DNA from: Pseudochrobactrum kiredjianiae
Lineage (GTDB): Bacteria; Pseudomonadota; Alphaproteobacteria; Rhizobiales; Rhizobiaceae
Length of the DNA stretch: 64,000 nucleotides
NCBI RefSeq assembly: GCF_030362795.1
Contig: NZ_JAUCBM010000001.1
Location: forward strand, 1,302,001-1,366,000
Direction of reading: 5' to 3'
Part shown: one piece after another, positions 8,032 to 17,365 of the stretch
Position numbering within the stretch: the stretch's first letter is position 1
Layout: each line of letters opens with the position of its first letter
The notes under the pieces: model-generated
Told to the model about the DNA's origin: nothing
Databases searched by the model: none
The model's input: only the letters and a program-made list of their open reading frames with translations
Made by a program: the position numbers and the translations under genes

Positions 8032-9108
8032 ATGACCACAGCCACCACAAAAGAGAACCTGAATAAAGGTGAAATCCGCAGCGCGGCAGAGCGTTTTGGC
8101 GTTTTGGAAATGCCGTCTCTGGAATTTACACCGGAGATCGCTGCGGAGACCGAGCATCTCTATCAGCGCGTGGCGCATCATATTCCGCGCATTGAGTGGC
8201 CTGCCTATGCGCCTTATGTGGCGGCAATCAATCGTATTAAAAAACAGCGCAATGCCGTTATCCTTGCCCATAACTACCAAACGCCGGAAATCTTTCATTG
8301 CGTGGCAGATATTGTCGGCGATAGCTTGCAGCTGGCGCGTGAGGCTGAGAGAGTGGATGCCGATATTATCGTGCAATGCGGCGTGCATTTCATGGCGGAA
8401 ACTTCAAAACTGCTCAGCCCTGAAAAGACCGTGCTGATACCGGATATGAAGGCAGGCTGTTCGCTGGCTGAATCCATTACTGGTGCCGATGTGCGCTTGC
8501 TGCGCGAAACCTATCCGGGTGTGCCGATTGTCACCTATGTTAACACCTCTGCCGATGTGAAGGCCGAGAGCGATATTTGCTGCACCTCTGCCAATGCTGT
8601 GCAGGTGGTGGAGAGTTTCGGTGTTGATCGCGTGCTTTGTATTCCCGATGAATTTCTGGCGCAGAATGTGGCGGCTCAGACTTCCGTTAAAGTGCTGACA
8701 TGGAAAGGCCGTTGTGAAGTGCATGAGCGCTTTACCGCAGAGGAACTGCTGGCATACCGTGCCACTGATCCGTCTATTCAGATTGTTGCTCACCCTGAGT
8801 GCCCGCCGGAAGTGGTAGCCGTAGCTGATTTCGCCGGTTCTACCAAAGGCATGATCGACTATGTGCGCAATAACCGTCCGGCTAAAGTGATGCTGGTGAC
8901 CGAATGTTCAATGGCCTCCAATATTGCAGCGGAAGTGCCTGATGTGGAGTTCGTCAAGCCGTGCAATCTCTGTCCGCATATGAAACGCATTACCCTGCCG
9001 AAAATTCTCGATACTTTGGTGAATATGAGCGGCGAGGTTTTTGTCGACGCGACAATGGCTGTCAAAGCGCGGCAGGCTGTTGAACGTATGATTAATCTGA
9101 AAAACTGA
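8032..9108 (+). CDS. nadA: Quinolinate synthase
   Basis: 358 residues. Condenses iminoaspartate with dihydroxyacetone phosphate to quinolinate, the second step of de novo NAD synthesis. By alignment in mind with E. coli NadA, the three [4Fe-4S] ligands are Cys143 (AGCSLAES), Cys228 (WKGRCEVH) and Cys314 (CNLCPHM). The ATG preceded by GAGG is preferred; another ATG lies 12 bases upstream without a ribosome-binding site. First gene of nadABC, followed closely by panC and panB. Confidence 0.95.
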   Translation: MTTATTKENLNKGEIRSAAERFGVLEMPSLEFTPEIAAETEHLYQRVAHHIPRIEWPAYAPYVAAINRIKKQRNAVILAHNYQTPEIFHCVADIVGDSLQLAREAERVDADIIVQCGVHFMAETSKLLSPEKTVLIPDMKAGCSLAESITGADVRLLRETYPGVPIVTYVNTSADVKAESDICCTSANAVQVVESFGVDRVLCIPDEFLAQNVAAQTSVKVLTWKGRCEVHERFTAEELLAYRATDPSIQIVAHPECPPEVVAVADFAGSTKGMIDYVRNNRPAKVMLVTECSMASNIAAEVPDVEFVKPCNLCPHMKRITLPKILDTLVNMSGEVFVDATMAVKARQAVERMINLKN

Positions 9109-9118
9109 CGGCGTGGCG

Positions 9119-10669
9119 ATGAGCACGAAACCCAATCAGATTGTAATTGTCGGTGGCGGGCTGGCAGGTCTGTTTTGCGCTTTGCAACTCAGTCCTTTGC
9201 CGGTCACGGTGATCGCGGCTGCTCCCATCGGGCAGGGCGCATCTTCCGCATGGGCGCAGGCCGGTATTGCTGCGGCTGTGTCATCCGATGATACGGTGGA
9301 AAGTCATGTAACCGATACGCTTATCGCCGGTGACGGTATTGTGGATGAAGATGTTATCCGCATGATGGCCACTTCGGCCTCAGATCGCGTGCATGACCTT
9401 CTCGAACTTGGCGTGCCGTTTGACCGCGATCTTGCCGGTCATTTGCAAGTATCGCGCGAGGCCGCGCATAGTCATAACCGTATCGTGCGTGTGCGTGGCG
9501 ATATGGCTGGCCGTGCAATTATGCAGGCACTGGTTGCCAAAGTGCGCGAAACGCCGTCCATCACATTGATTGAAAATGCTTCGGCCTATCAGCTGATTTC
9601 GGATGCGAATGGTATCAGCGGCCTGACTATCCGTCGCACGGATGGCTCGGATCAGATTTTACCTGCCCGTCAGGTGGTAATCGCCAGCGGCGGTATCGGG
9701 CATCTCTATCAGGTGACCACCAATCCGGTTGAGGCCAGCGGTTCCGGCATCGGCATGGCGGCACGGGCCGGTGCGCTTTTGGCGGATATGGAATTTGTAC
9801 AATTCCACCCGACAGCGCTGGATGTGAAAGCAGATCCGGCACCTCTGGCAACCGAGGCTCTGCGTGGTCATGGCGCACACCTCGTCAATAAGGCTGGTGA
9901 ACGCTTTATGCAGCGTCATGATCCTGCGGCAGAAATGGCACCGCGCGATGTGGTCGCACGCGGCATTTATGAAGAAGTGATGAGCGGACGCGGTGCTTAT
10001 CTCGATTGCACTCAGGCAATAGGTGAGAGTTTTGCGCAGGAGTTCCCGACTGTTTATGCCTATTGTCAGGCGGTCGGTATCGATCCTGCACATGATCTCA
10101 TCCCCGTCGTGCCTGCCGCCCATTATTTTATGGGTGGTATTCTCACCGATATGGATGGACGTACAACGGTCAAAGGTCTGTGGGCTTGCGGCGAAGCGGC
10201 TTCTACCGGTGCGCATGGTGCCAATCGCTTGGCGTCCAATTCTTTGCTTGAAGCGGTGGTGTTTGGTACGCGCGTTGCTGATGCGATCAGGCAGTTGCCA
10301 CAGGAAACAGCGGAACTGTTGCCTATTGTTGAAGTTTTGCCATTTTCTGATCGGTGTGCCAGTGCTGATGTGATGCAGCAATTGCGGGCGGTTATGAGCC
10401 GCAGTTTCGGCGTTATCCGCAGGAAGGATCAGATGTTGCAGGGACTGCAACAAATCCGGCAACTGGCGCAGGATAATCATGATCCGCTATTCGCCAATTG
10501 TTTGGCAACTGCGGAAGTGCTGGCCGTATCGGCTTTGGCACGCAAAGAAAGCCGTGGCGGTCATTATCGCAGCGACTATCCTGAAAGCTCAGTTATCTGG
10601 CAGCATCGGTCGATGATGACTTTGCAAGACGCCCAAGAGACTTATCAAAAATTAGCGGAAACTGCCTGA
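9119..10669 (+). CDS. nadB: L-aspartate oxidase
   Basis: 516 residues. FAD enzyme that oxidises L-aspartate to iminoaspartate, the substrate of NadA. The N-terminal FAD site reads VIVGGGLAGLFCALQL; the succinate-dehydrogenase-like active region contains EFVQFHPTAL and RGHGAHLVNKAGERFM; the flavin-binding end has CGEAASTGAHGANRLASNSL. An in-frame GTG six bases upstream is an equally possible start. It begins 10 bases after nadA and its stop overlaps the nadC start by one base. Confidence 0.95.
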   Translation: MSTKPNQIVIVGGGLAGLFCALQLSPLPVTVIAAAPIGQGASSAWAQAGIAAAVSSDDTVESHVTDTLIAGDGIVDEDVIRMMATSASDRVHDLLELGVPFDRDLAGHLQVSREAAHSHNRIVRVRGDMAGRAIMQALVAKVRETPSITLIENASAYQLISDANGISGLTIRRTDGSDQILPARQVVIASGGIGHLYQVTTNPVEASGSGIGMAARAGALLADMEFVQFHPTALDVKADPAPLATEALRGHGAHLVNKAGERFMQRHDPAAEMAPRDVVARGIYEEVMSGRGAYLDCTQAIGESFAQEFPTVYAYCQAVGIDPAHDLIPVVPAAHYFMGGILTDMDGRTTVKGLWACGEAASTGAHGANRLASNSLLEAVVFGTRVADAIRQLPQETAELLPIVEVLPFSDRCASADVMQQLRAVMSRSFGVIRRKDQMLQGLQQIRQLAQDNHDPLFANCLATAEVLAVSALARKESRGGHYRSDYPESSVIWQHRSMMTLQDAQETYQKLAETA

Positions 10670-11532
10670 TGAAAACTGCTTATCCTTCTGTTCTGCCTCG
10701 TCCGTTGGTTGAAGAGGCTGTGCGCCATGCGCTGCTCGAAGATCTGGGACGTGCCGGAGATATTACCAGTCATGCCACGATTTCTCCTGAGAAACAGGCA
10801 ACAGCGATACTGACCAGCCGTGAGGATGGTGTGCTTGCCGGTCTGGATTTTGTGCGTGCCGCTTTCGCACAGATTGATCCGTCTTTGGAGGTTTCGATCG
10901 CTGTCACAGATGCAACCCGCATCAAAGCCGGACAGGAAATTGCCCGTATCAGCGGTAATGCCCGTTCCATACTGTCAGCTGAGCGTGTGGCGCTCAACTA
11001 TCTGATGGTACTGTCCGGCATTGCGACTTACACGGCACGTTTCGCGGACAAGATTGCCCATACACAGGCGAAAATCTGTGACACCCGCAAAACCATGCCC
11101 GGTATGCGTTCATTTGCCAAATATGCGGTGCGCTGCGGCGGCGGTGCCAATCACCGTTTTGGCCTCGATGATGCGGTGCTGATAAAAGACAACCACATTG
11201 CCGTTGCCGGCGGTGTTAAACCGGCGATTGAAGCCGCCCGCAGCTTTGTCGGGCATCTGGTGAAGATCGAAGTTGAAGTCGATACGCTGGAGCAAATGAC
11301 AGAAGCGCTCTCTATGCAGGCGGATGTGATTCTCCTTGATAATATGCCGCCGGAAACCCTTGTTAAGGCAGTGGAAATTAATGCCGGACGCGCAAAGCTT
11401 GAGGCGTCAGGCAATATTAATTTCGATATAGTGAAAGCTGTGGCTGAGAGCGGCGTTGACTATATTTCAACATCAAAAATCACAATGTCTGCACCAACTT
11501 TGGATGTTGGACTGGATATTGTTGTTGAATGA
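10669..11532 (+). CDS. nadC: Nicotinate-nucleotide pyrophosphorylase (carboxylating)
   Basis: 287 residues. Converts quinolinate and PRPP to nicotinate mononucleotide with loss of CO2. Signature blocks are DTRKTMPGMR, AVRCGGGANHRFGLDDAVLIKDNH and, near the end, GVDYISTSKITMSAPTLDVGLD. The start overlaps the nadB stop (TGATG). panC begins 37 bases downstream, so the NAD and pantothenate genes probably share a transcript. Confidence 0.97.
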   Translation: MKTAYPSVLPRPLVEEAVRHALLEDLGRAGDITSHATISPEKQATAILTSREDGVLAGLDFVRAAFAQIDPSLEVSIAVTDATRIKAGQEIARISGNARSILSAERVALNYLMVLSGIATYTARFADKIAHTQAKICDTRKTMPGMRSFAKYAVRCGGGANHRFGLDDAVLIKDNHIAVAGGVKPAIEAARSFVGHLVKIEVEVDTLEQMTEALSMQADVILLDNMPPETLVKAVEINAGRAKLEASGNINFDIVKAVAESGVDYISTSKITMSAPTLDVGLDIVVE

Positions 11533-11569
11533 TGAGACAGAGCCGTTACGACTATCGGGAAATGAGCAT

Positions 11570-12427
11570 ATGCAGCTGATACGCACGATTTCAGATTTAC
11601 GGACGGCTCTCAAGGCTGAGCGCAGCCGTGGCAAGAGCATCGGCTTTGTGCCGACGATGGGCTATCTGCATATCGGCCATCTCACCTTGGTTAAAAACAG
11701 CCAACAGCATTGCGATGTGTCTGTGGTGTCGATTTTCGTCAATCCCACGCAATTCGCGCCCAATGAAGATCTGGCGCAATATCCGCGTGATCTGCCTCGT
11801 GATTTGAAATTGCTGGAAGAGCAGGGCTGCGATTATGTTTTCGCGCCGGATGTGAATGAGATGTATCCGGACGGCAGCGGCAAAACATCGACCTATGTCG
11901 ATGCAGGGGAGCTTTCTTCCATTCTGATGGGAGCATTGCGTCCGCATCATTTCCGTGGAGTGGCTACGGTGGTGAGCAAGCTGTTCAACATTGTGCAGCC
12001 GGATAAAGCTTTCTTCGGCGAAAAAGACTACCAACAGCTCGCTGTTATCAAGCGTATGGTGACTGATCTCAATCAGCCGGTGGATGTGGTCGGCGTGCCG
12101 ACTGTACGCGAGCCGGATGGGCTGGCCTGTTCATCGCGCAACAGTCTTTTGAGTGCGCAAGACCGCGCCGCAGCTGTTATCCTGCCGCAAGCGATGCAAC
12201 TGGCTCAAACCTTGGTCGATCAGGGCGAGCGTTCTATTGCTGCATTGCACCAAGCTGTTGTCGATAAATTGCAGCAGGAATCACGTGGTGAGATTGAGGC
12301 CGTGGATATCTGCGATGCAGAAACACTAGCTGAAACAGCGGAGCAGCTCACCGCAGCGGCGGTGCTGTTGCTGACAGTGCGTTTTGGCAAAACCCGCCTT
12401 ATCGACCAGCATGTGCTGCGTTTTTAA
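11570..12427 (+). CDS. panC: Pantoate--beta-alanine ligase (pantothenate synthetase)
   Basis: 285 residues. ATP-dependent joining of pantoate and beta-alanine to pantothenate, the last step of vitamin B5 synthesis. Visible motifs are FVPTMGYLHIGH (HIGH at residues 34-37), FVNPTQF, FGEKDYQQLAVIKRMV and the ATP-binding REPDGLACSSRN. The ATG with GGGAAA upstream fits the family; a longer reading frame runs back into nadC without support. panB follows 22 bases later. Confidence 0.96.
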   Translation: MQLIRTISDLRTALKAERSRGKSIGFVPTMGYLHIGHLTLVKNSQQHCDVSVVSIFVNPTQFAPNEDLAQYPRDLPRDLKLLEEQGCDYVFAPDVNEMYPDGSGKTSTYVDAGELSSILMGALRPHHFRGVATVVSKLFNIVQPDKAFFGEKDYQQLAVIKRMVTDLNQPVDVVGVPTVREPDGLACSSRNSLLSAQDRAAAVILPQAMQLAQTLVDQGERSIAALHQAVVDKLQQESRGEIEAVDICDAETLAETAEQLTAAAVLLLTVRFGKTRLIDQHVLRF

Positions 12428-12449
12428 TGTCTAATCAAAGGAAACGGCC

Positions 12450-13259
12450 ATGAGTGTCCAGAAACAAATCCGCCGTATCACAGTGCCGGAAATCCGTGCC
12501 CGCAAGGGCGGCGTGCCGCTGGTATCTCTCACGGCCTATCATGCCCATACGGCTGGCATTGTCGATCGCTATGCGGATTTTATGCTGGTGGGCGATAGTG
12601 TCGGCATGGTGATGCATGGCATGGATTCAACCATCGGCGTGTCTATGGAAATGATGATTATGCACGGGCAGGCGGTGATGCGCGGCTCATCTCGTGCGCT
12701 GGTTGTGGTGGATATGCCGTTCGGCTCCTATGAGGAAAGTCCGCAGATCGCTTTTCGTAATGCGGTGCGGATCATGGCGGAGACCGGTTGCGGTGCGGTC
12801 AAGCTTGAGGGCGGCGTGCAAATGGCAGAGACGATCAGCTTTTTGACCAAACGCGGCATTCCGGTGCTGGCGCATATTGGTCTCACCCCGCAAGCCGTGC
12901 ATGTGATGGGCGGTTATAAAGTGCAGGGGCGCGATCAGGCGCTGTGGGATTTGATCAAACAAGATGCACAGGCCGTTGCCGATGCCGGTGCATTCGGTAT
13001 TGTGCTGGAAGGCATTGTCGAGCCGTTGGCGCGTGAGATCACCGCACAGGTTGCTGTGCCGACCATTGGTATCGGCGCATCTGCGGAATGTGACGGGCAA
13101 ATTCTGGTGCTGGAAGATATGCTCGGCCTGAACGACAAGCCTGCGAAATTTGTCCGTCAATATGGTGCCATTGGTGCAGCCATTGACGAAGCAGTGAAGA
13201 CTTACGCGGAAGATGTGAAAAGCCGCAGCTTTCCTGATGAGAGGCATATCTATCGCTAA
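12450..13259 (+). CDS. panB: 3-methyl-2-oxobutanoate hydroxymethyltransferase
   Basis: 269 residues. Transfers a hydroxymethyl group from methylenetetrahydrofolate to 2-oxoisovalerate to form ketopantoate. TIM-barrel signatures: [52 protein letters not shown] and the metal site around [15 protein letters not shown] clear AAAGGAAA ribosome-binding site precedes the ATG. Last of the nadABC-panCB run; a RIME-like element begins at its stop. Confidence 0.97.
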   Translation: MSVQKQIRRITVPEIRARKGGVPLVSLTAYHAHTAGIVDRYADFMLVGDSVGMVMHGMDSTIGVSMEMMIMHGQAVMRGSSRALVVVDMPFGSYEESPQIAFRNAVRIMAETGCGAVKLEGGVQMAETISFLTKRGIPVLAHIGLTPQAVHVMGGYKVQGRDQALWDLIKQDAQAVADAGAFGIVLEGIVEPLAREITAQVAVPTIGIGASAECDGQILVLEDMLGLNDKPAKFVRQYGAIGAAIDEAVKTYAEDVKSRSFPDERHIYR

Positions 13260-13304
13260 AGTATTTCCAGAAAAAGTGGCCGCCGGTTTTCCGTCTGAAA
13301 CTGC
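13260..13304. repeat. Degenerate RIME-like repeat
   Basis: Imperfect outer arms AGTATTTC/GAAACTGC with the inner AGAAAAAGTGGCCGCCGGTTTT core. It sits between the convergent ends of panB and nadQ. Confidence 0.6.
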
Positions 13305-13309
13305 TAAAA

Positions 13310-14314
13310 TTATCTTTGCGAGAGCGTTACCTTTAAGCCCGGTGCAGGGCGCTCTTCCAGAACCGCACGGCGGAAACGGTAGAGCGCTGCCGGACGTCCG
13401 CGTTGCTGGCTGAGGCTGGCACCGGTTGGCTCAACCAGTTCGGCATTTTCCACCAGACGACGGAAATTCTGCTTATGCAGATGACGGCCGGAGATTGCTT
13501 CAACGGTTTCTTGCAAGGCTGTGAGGGTGAAACAATCGGGCATCAGCTCGAAGATCACCGGGCGGTATTTCAGTTTGGCACGCAGGCGGGCAATTGCGGT
13601 CGCGAGAATACGGCGATGGTCGAACACCATGGCTTTGCCGGTATGGCGCTGTAATTCGTCCAGCTGTGCGCTCGGGCTGACAGTACCGTCAATGGTTGCT
13701 TCACGTACCAGACCAGCCTCATAAAGCAGCTCGTAGCGCTCAAGTGCGCGCTCCTCATCCCATTGAATACCATCGGTACCGAAGGCAAGGCGCAGACGTG
13801 TCAGGCGCGGCAACTGATGCAGATCATAGGCCGGATGGCTGCGTTTGTCGCTCTGCGCCCATTCACGCAAGGCGGGGATGATGAGCTGGTCGATGAGCGG
13901 TGGTTTGCCATTACGCCAGTCTTCCCAAGGCAGAAAATCATACCAATATTGCCAGTCATTATCCGGCTGTTCTCCGCTCTGGCGGGTCAGCGCCAGATAG
14001 CCGACAGAGATTACATGGGTATCATCGGTGGGCGTTGAAGACTTGGCACGGCCACGATCGCCAAACGTATAAAGCTGTTCGACATAACCAAGGCGCAAAG
14101 CTGTCTGCGCTTCCACCCACAAACGCAGGCCGGCTTCCAGTGTGCGGTGTTTCAGCGGATCAAACCGCCCGTAAGGCAGCGAAAGCGCGCCGGAAACCTC
14201 ATGGGCTGCAGGCATTTCATGGTCATCCGAGCAGAGAATAACCGGACGGTTATTGCTGATTGTAACAACCGCAGCACTCAAGCCCACCTCAACGACAGCG
14301 GAAACATCAGCCAT
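13310..14314 (-). CDS. nadQ: NAD biosynthesis regulator, NUDIX-like plus winged helix
   Basis: 334 residues. The N-terminal part (to about residue 170) resembles a NUDIX fold without a catalytic NUDIX box, and the C-terminal third holds a winged-helix-like segment (FTLTALQETVEAISGRHLHKQNFRRLVENAELV) with an Arg-rich QQRGRPAALYRFRR wing. This is the COG4111 family known as NadQ, a repressor of nadABC in alpha- and betaproteobacteria. It lies close to nadABC but on the other strand. Its start overlaps the end of the HD gene by eight bases. Assignment rests on family resemblance and location. Confidence 0.8.
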   Translation of the reverse strand: MADVSAVVEVGLSAAVVTISNNRPVILCSDDHEMPAAHEVSGALSLPYGRFDPLKHRTLEAGLRLWVEAQTALRLGYVEQLYTFGDRGRAKSSTPTDDTHVISVGYLALTRQSGEQPDNDWQYWYDFLPWEDWRNGKPPLIDQLIIPALREWAQSDKRSHPAYDLHQLPRLTRLRLAFGTDGIQWDEERALERYELLYEAGLVREATIDGTVSPSAQLDELQRHTGKAMVFDHRRILATAIARLRAKLKYRPVIFELMPDCFTLTALQETVEAISGRHLHKQNFRRLVENAELVEPTGASLSQQRGRPAALYRFRRAVLEERPAPGLKVTLSQR

Positions 14315-14927
14315 GAATTTGTGTCTCCAATGTGTTGAAACGATTGATAAAAGCCTGTTCTATCTCTGCGGTTGGCCGTGGTGATAAATCAAAGTGACCG
14401 GCATGAAAACCGCGCGGTCTGCCAAAAAACTCTGAAGCCTCAGATGCGCTGAAACCGGCCAGTTCTGTTGCCTCAAAATAAGCGGAAACAATGTCGGCTT
14501 TCTTAATGGCTTTTTTCAAAGTAGCAGGCACAGTCGCAGGCAGGGAAAAACGCAGATGAATGGCTGTCTCTAACCGTGCCTCAATCTGTTTATAGGCGCC
14601 GCCCATCACAGCTTTAAAAGGTGAAATCATATCGCCGATCACATATTCCGGTGCGTCATGCAGCAAAGCCAGCAGTTGATGTTGCAAGGAAGCATCCGGA
14701 TTTTGCTCGCGGAAAATCTGCTCCACCAGCAGTGAATGCTGCGCCACAGAATAAGCATGGGTGCCACGGGTCTGGCCGTTCCAGCGGGCAACGCGCGCCA
14801 GCCCGTGGGCAATATCACTGATTTCAATATCCAGCGGCGAAGGATCAAGCAAATCCAGCCTGCGGCCGGACAACATACGCTGCCATGCCCGAACCGGTTT
14901 TGTTTTGGAGCCGCCGGATACTGCCAT
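14307..14927 (-). CDS. HD domain phosphohydrolase, YfbR-like
   Basis: 206 residues. The metal-binding HD residues are seen in GTHAYSVAQHSLLV, LLALLHDAPEYVIGDM and KKADIVSAYFEATEL. The pattern resembles YfbR-type 5'-deoxynucleotidases and related hydrolases, but the substrate is not shown by sequence. The start overlaps the ygfZ stop (TAATG) and the end overlaps nadQ, giving a tight ygfZ-HD-nadQ operon. Placement next to nadQ could mean a role in nucleotide turnover (inference). Confidence 0.8.
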   Translation of the reverse strand: MAVSGGSKTKPVRAWQRMLSGRRLDLLDPSPLDIEISDIAHGLARVARWNGQTRGTHAYSVAQHSLLVEQIFREQNPDASLQHQLLALLHDAPEYVIGDMISPFKAVMGGAYKQIEARLETAIHLRFSLPATVPATLKKAIKKADIVSAYFEATELAGFSASEASEFFGRPRGFHAGHFDLSPRPTAEIEQAFINRFNTLETQIHG

Positions 14928-15841
14928 TAGTCTGCTGCTCCTTCCGGAAATGCGAACTTGGCATAGGCAGGAATTGTCAGGCTGACCTCCGTTTCACCGG
15001 CGAGCAGCGGAATATTTTTATCCATTGCGTCTTTCACGCGGTCAATACGCACCAGAGCGAGCGCGTTGCTGCCAGCGACACTACGCAAGGTTCCGACTTC
15101 TTTGCCACCGGCAGTAATCGGCGTGTCGGAAGCAGGCAGATCGGCCTGTGCTGTTACCTGCAAAATCCGGCGTCGTGCAGTGCCGCGATGCTGCATACGG
15201 GATACAACTTCCTGTCCGACAAAACAGCCCTTCTTGAATGACACGCCGCTGAATTGTTCGAAATTAATATCATGCGGGAAAACATCATTCATGATGAAAT
15301 CCGCACCGCCTTCAGCGATGCCATAGTGAATACGCAAAGCTGCCCATGCATCGCGCTCGGCTTGCGTGGCAGGGGAGGCGCTGCCACTTTCAGCGTAATG
15401 GCGCAGGACATTCGCTTCTTCAGGAAAGCGCTCATCACGCACAGACTGATAATCTTCGCCTGTAATTGAATCACTTTCTGAACTGCTTGAATCAGTTTTC
15501 CAGCTCAGCCTGATAATTGATTCATTTAAAACGATAATTTCCGCTTTGGCACGCAGGCGATAGAGCGTGAGGCGCTTGGCAAAAACCTCAGCCACATCTT
15601 TGGCGAGATCAATGCGGAAGCCGTCTTTAATACGCGAAATCAGAAAATCAAATTGGATTTTACCCTGCGGACTCAGCAGTGCCGATGCCCGCAAAACATC
15701 GTTTTCGAGGGAGGTCAGATCAGCCGTAAAAATGGATTGCAGAAATGTTTCCGCATCAGGACCGCGCACAAGAATCTGTGTTCGGTCATCGAAATTTCCG
15801 GTTGATCCGGTAAACAGAGTTAAAGGTTCTGTCGTTGTCAT
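14927..15841 (-). CDS. ygfZ: Folate-binding protein YgfZ/GcvT family
   Basis: 304 residues. YgfZ-type proteins use tetrahydrofolate to help assemble or repair iron-sulphur clusters. The diagnostic motif KGCFVGQEVVSR is present near residue 210. The ATG after CGGAAAG is preferred to a longer frame with 12 extra residues. First gene of ygfZ-HD-nadQ and divergent from the dihydroorotase-like gene. Confidence 0.9.
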   Translation of the reverse strand: MTTTEPLTLFTGSTGNFDDRTQILVRGPDAETFLQSIFTADLTSLENDVLRASALLSPQGKIQFDFLISRIKDGFRIDLAKDVAEVFAKRLTLYRLRAKAEIIVLNESIIRLSWKTDSSSSESDSITGEDYQSVRDERFPEEANVLRHYAESGSASPATQAERDAWAALRIHYGIAEGGADFIMNDVFPHDINFEQFSGVSFKKGCFVGQEVVSRMQHRGTARRRILQVTAQADLPASDTPITAGGKEVGTLRSVAGSNALALVRIDRVKDAMDKNIPLLAGETEVSLTIPAYAKFAFPEGAAD

Positions 15842-15946
15842 ATCAACTTTCCGGTTTATAAAGCAGAGCAGATGCAATTATCTTGATATTCATCACTTTG
15901 TTACGTAAGCCGCATTACGAGTAATCGCAAGTCAGGAGAGCCGCGA

Positions 15947-17281
15947 ATGACCACAACATTCGATACGATTTTCAAAGGCGCAACGGTCGTCAATCATGAC
16001 GGCAGCGCCGTTCGAGATATCGGCGTTAAAAACGGACGCATTACCGCTATTGGCTCCCTGTCAGAGAATGCCGCTGGCGAGGTTATCAACTGCACCGGCC
16101 TGCATATTCTGCCGGGCGTTGTGGATAGTCAGGTGCATTTCCGCGAACCAGGTCTGGAACATAAAGAAGATTTGCAAACCGGCTCGCTCGCAGCCGTGCT
16201 TGGCGGCGTGACCTCTGTTTTCGAAATGCCGAATACCAAGCCGCTGACGACTTCGCCGGAAGCGCTGGCTGATAAGGTGAAGCGCGGCACACATCGTATG
16301 CATTGCGATTTCGCTTTCTGGGTTGGCGGTACACGCGACAATGCCAAAGATGTAGCCGAGTTGGAGCGCCTGCCGGGTGCTGCAGGTATTAAAGTCTTCA
16401 TGGGGTCTTCAACTGGTGACCTGCTGGTGGAGGATGATGAAGGCGTTGCCTCCATTCTCCGCAATACACGTCGTCGTGCAGCATTCCATTCGGAAGATGA
16501 ATTCCGTCTGCGTGAGCGTGAAGGTCTGCGCATTGAAAACGATCCGTCCAGTCATCCGGTCTGGCGTGATGAGGTTGCAGCGCTGACCTGCACCCAGCGT
16601 CTGGTGCGCATTGCCCGCGAAACCGGTGCGCGTATCCATGTGCTGCATATTTCGACTGCGGAAGAAATTGAATTTCTGAAAGACTACAAAGATGTGGCGA
16701 CCTGTGAGGCGACCCCACATCACCTGACATTGTCTTCAGAAGATTATAAAACACTCGGCAATCTCATTCAGATGAACCCGCCGGTACGTGATACACGTCA
16801 CCGCGATGGTATCTGGCATGGTATCGGGCAGGGTGTTGTTGATGTGCTGGGTTCCGACCATGCGCCACACACATTGGAAGAAAAGCAGAAGCCTTATCCG
16901 GCATCACCATCCGGTATGACCGGTGTGCAGACGCTGGTGCCGATCATGCTCGATCACGTCAATGCCGGTCGTTTGTCGCTGGAACGCTTTGTTGATCTGT
17001 CGTCACATGGCCCGAACCGCATTTTCGGCATGTCCCGTAAAGGTCGTATTGCAGTCGGTTATGATGCAGATTTGACGATTGTTGATATGAAACGCAGCGT
17101 GATGATTACGCATGAACAGGCTGGCTCGAAAGCAGGCTGGACACCATATCACGGCAAGACAGTAACCGGCTGGCCGGTCGGCACAATTGTACGCGGCCAT
17201 AAAGTAATGTGGGAAGGCGAGATCGTTAATCCTGCACTAGGCGAGCCTGTGGAATTTCTCGAGGCTCTTCCTAGACATTAA
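15947..17281 (+). CDS. Dihydroorotase-like cyclic amidohydrolase
   Basis: 444 residues. Amidohydrolase fold with N- and C-terminal beta domains. Dihydroorotase reversibly cyclises carbamoyl-aspartate to dihydroorotate in pyrimidine synthesis. Metal-site features: the post-translationally carboxylated lysine in GIKVFMGSSTG (residue about 148), His in IHVLHISTAEE, and GSDHAPHTLEEK. The usual D-x-H-x-H reads DSQVHFREPG, so the first metal histidine (position 62) is Gln. I recall this substitution as typical of an alphaproteobacterial subfamily annotated as dihydroorotase. No pyrB is adjacent, so the pyrimidine role is not secure. Confidence 0.8.
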   Translation: MTTTFDTIFKGATVVNHDGSAVRDIGVKNGRITAIGSLSENAAGEVINCTGLHILPGVVDSQVHFREPGLEHKEDLQTGSLAAVLGGVTSVFEMPNTKPLTTSPEALADKVKRGTHRMHCDFAFWVGGTRDNAKDVAELERLPGAAGIKVFMGSSTGDLLVEDDEGVASILRNTRRRAAFHSEDEFRLREREGLRIENDPSSHPVWRDEVAALTCTQRLVRIARETGARIHVLHISTAEEIEFLKDYKDVATCEATPHHLTLSSEDYKTLGNLIQMNPPVRDTRHRDGIWHGIGQGVVDVLGSDHAPHTLEEKQKPYPASPSGMTGVQTLVPIMLDHVNAGRLSLERFVDLSSHGPNRIFGMSRKGRIAVGYDADLTIVDMKRSVMITHEQAGSKAGWTPYHGKTVTGWPVGTIVRGHKVMWEGEIVNPALGEPVEFLEALPRH

Positions 17282-17318
17282 GAAAAGCGGCTTTGCCGAG
17301 AGATTGCACTAAGAAATA

Positions 17319-17347
17319 AAAAAGCCGCCTGATAAGGCGGCTTTTTA
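17319..17347. terminator. Bidirectional terminator
   Basis: Stem AAAGCCGCC/GGCGGCTTT, loop TGATAA, flanked by A-rich and T-rich runs, between convergent genes. Confidence 0.85.
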
Positions 17348-17365
17348 TTAAAGATTTTGAGATGC

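Noticed and set aside
9659-10480. A 273-residue frame antisense to nadB
   Set aside because: Lies wholly inside a well-supported gene; rich in Arg, His and Cys as expected for a shadow frame.
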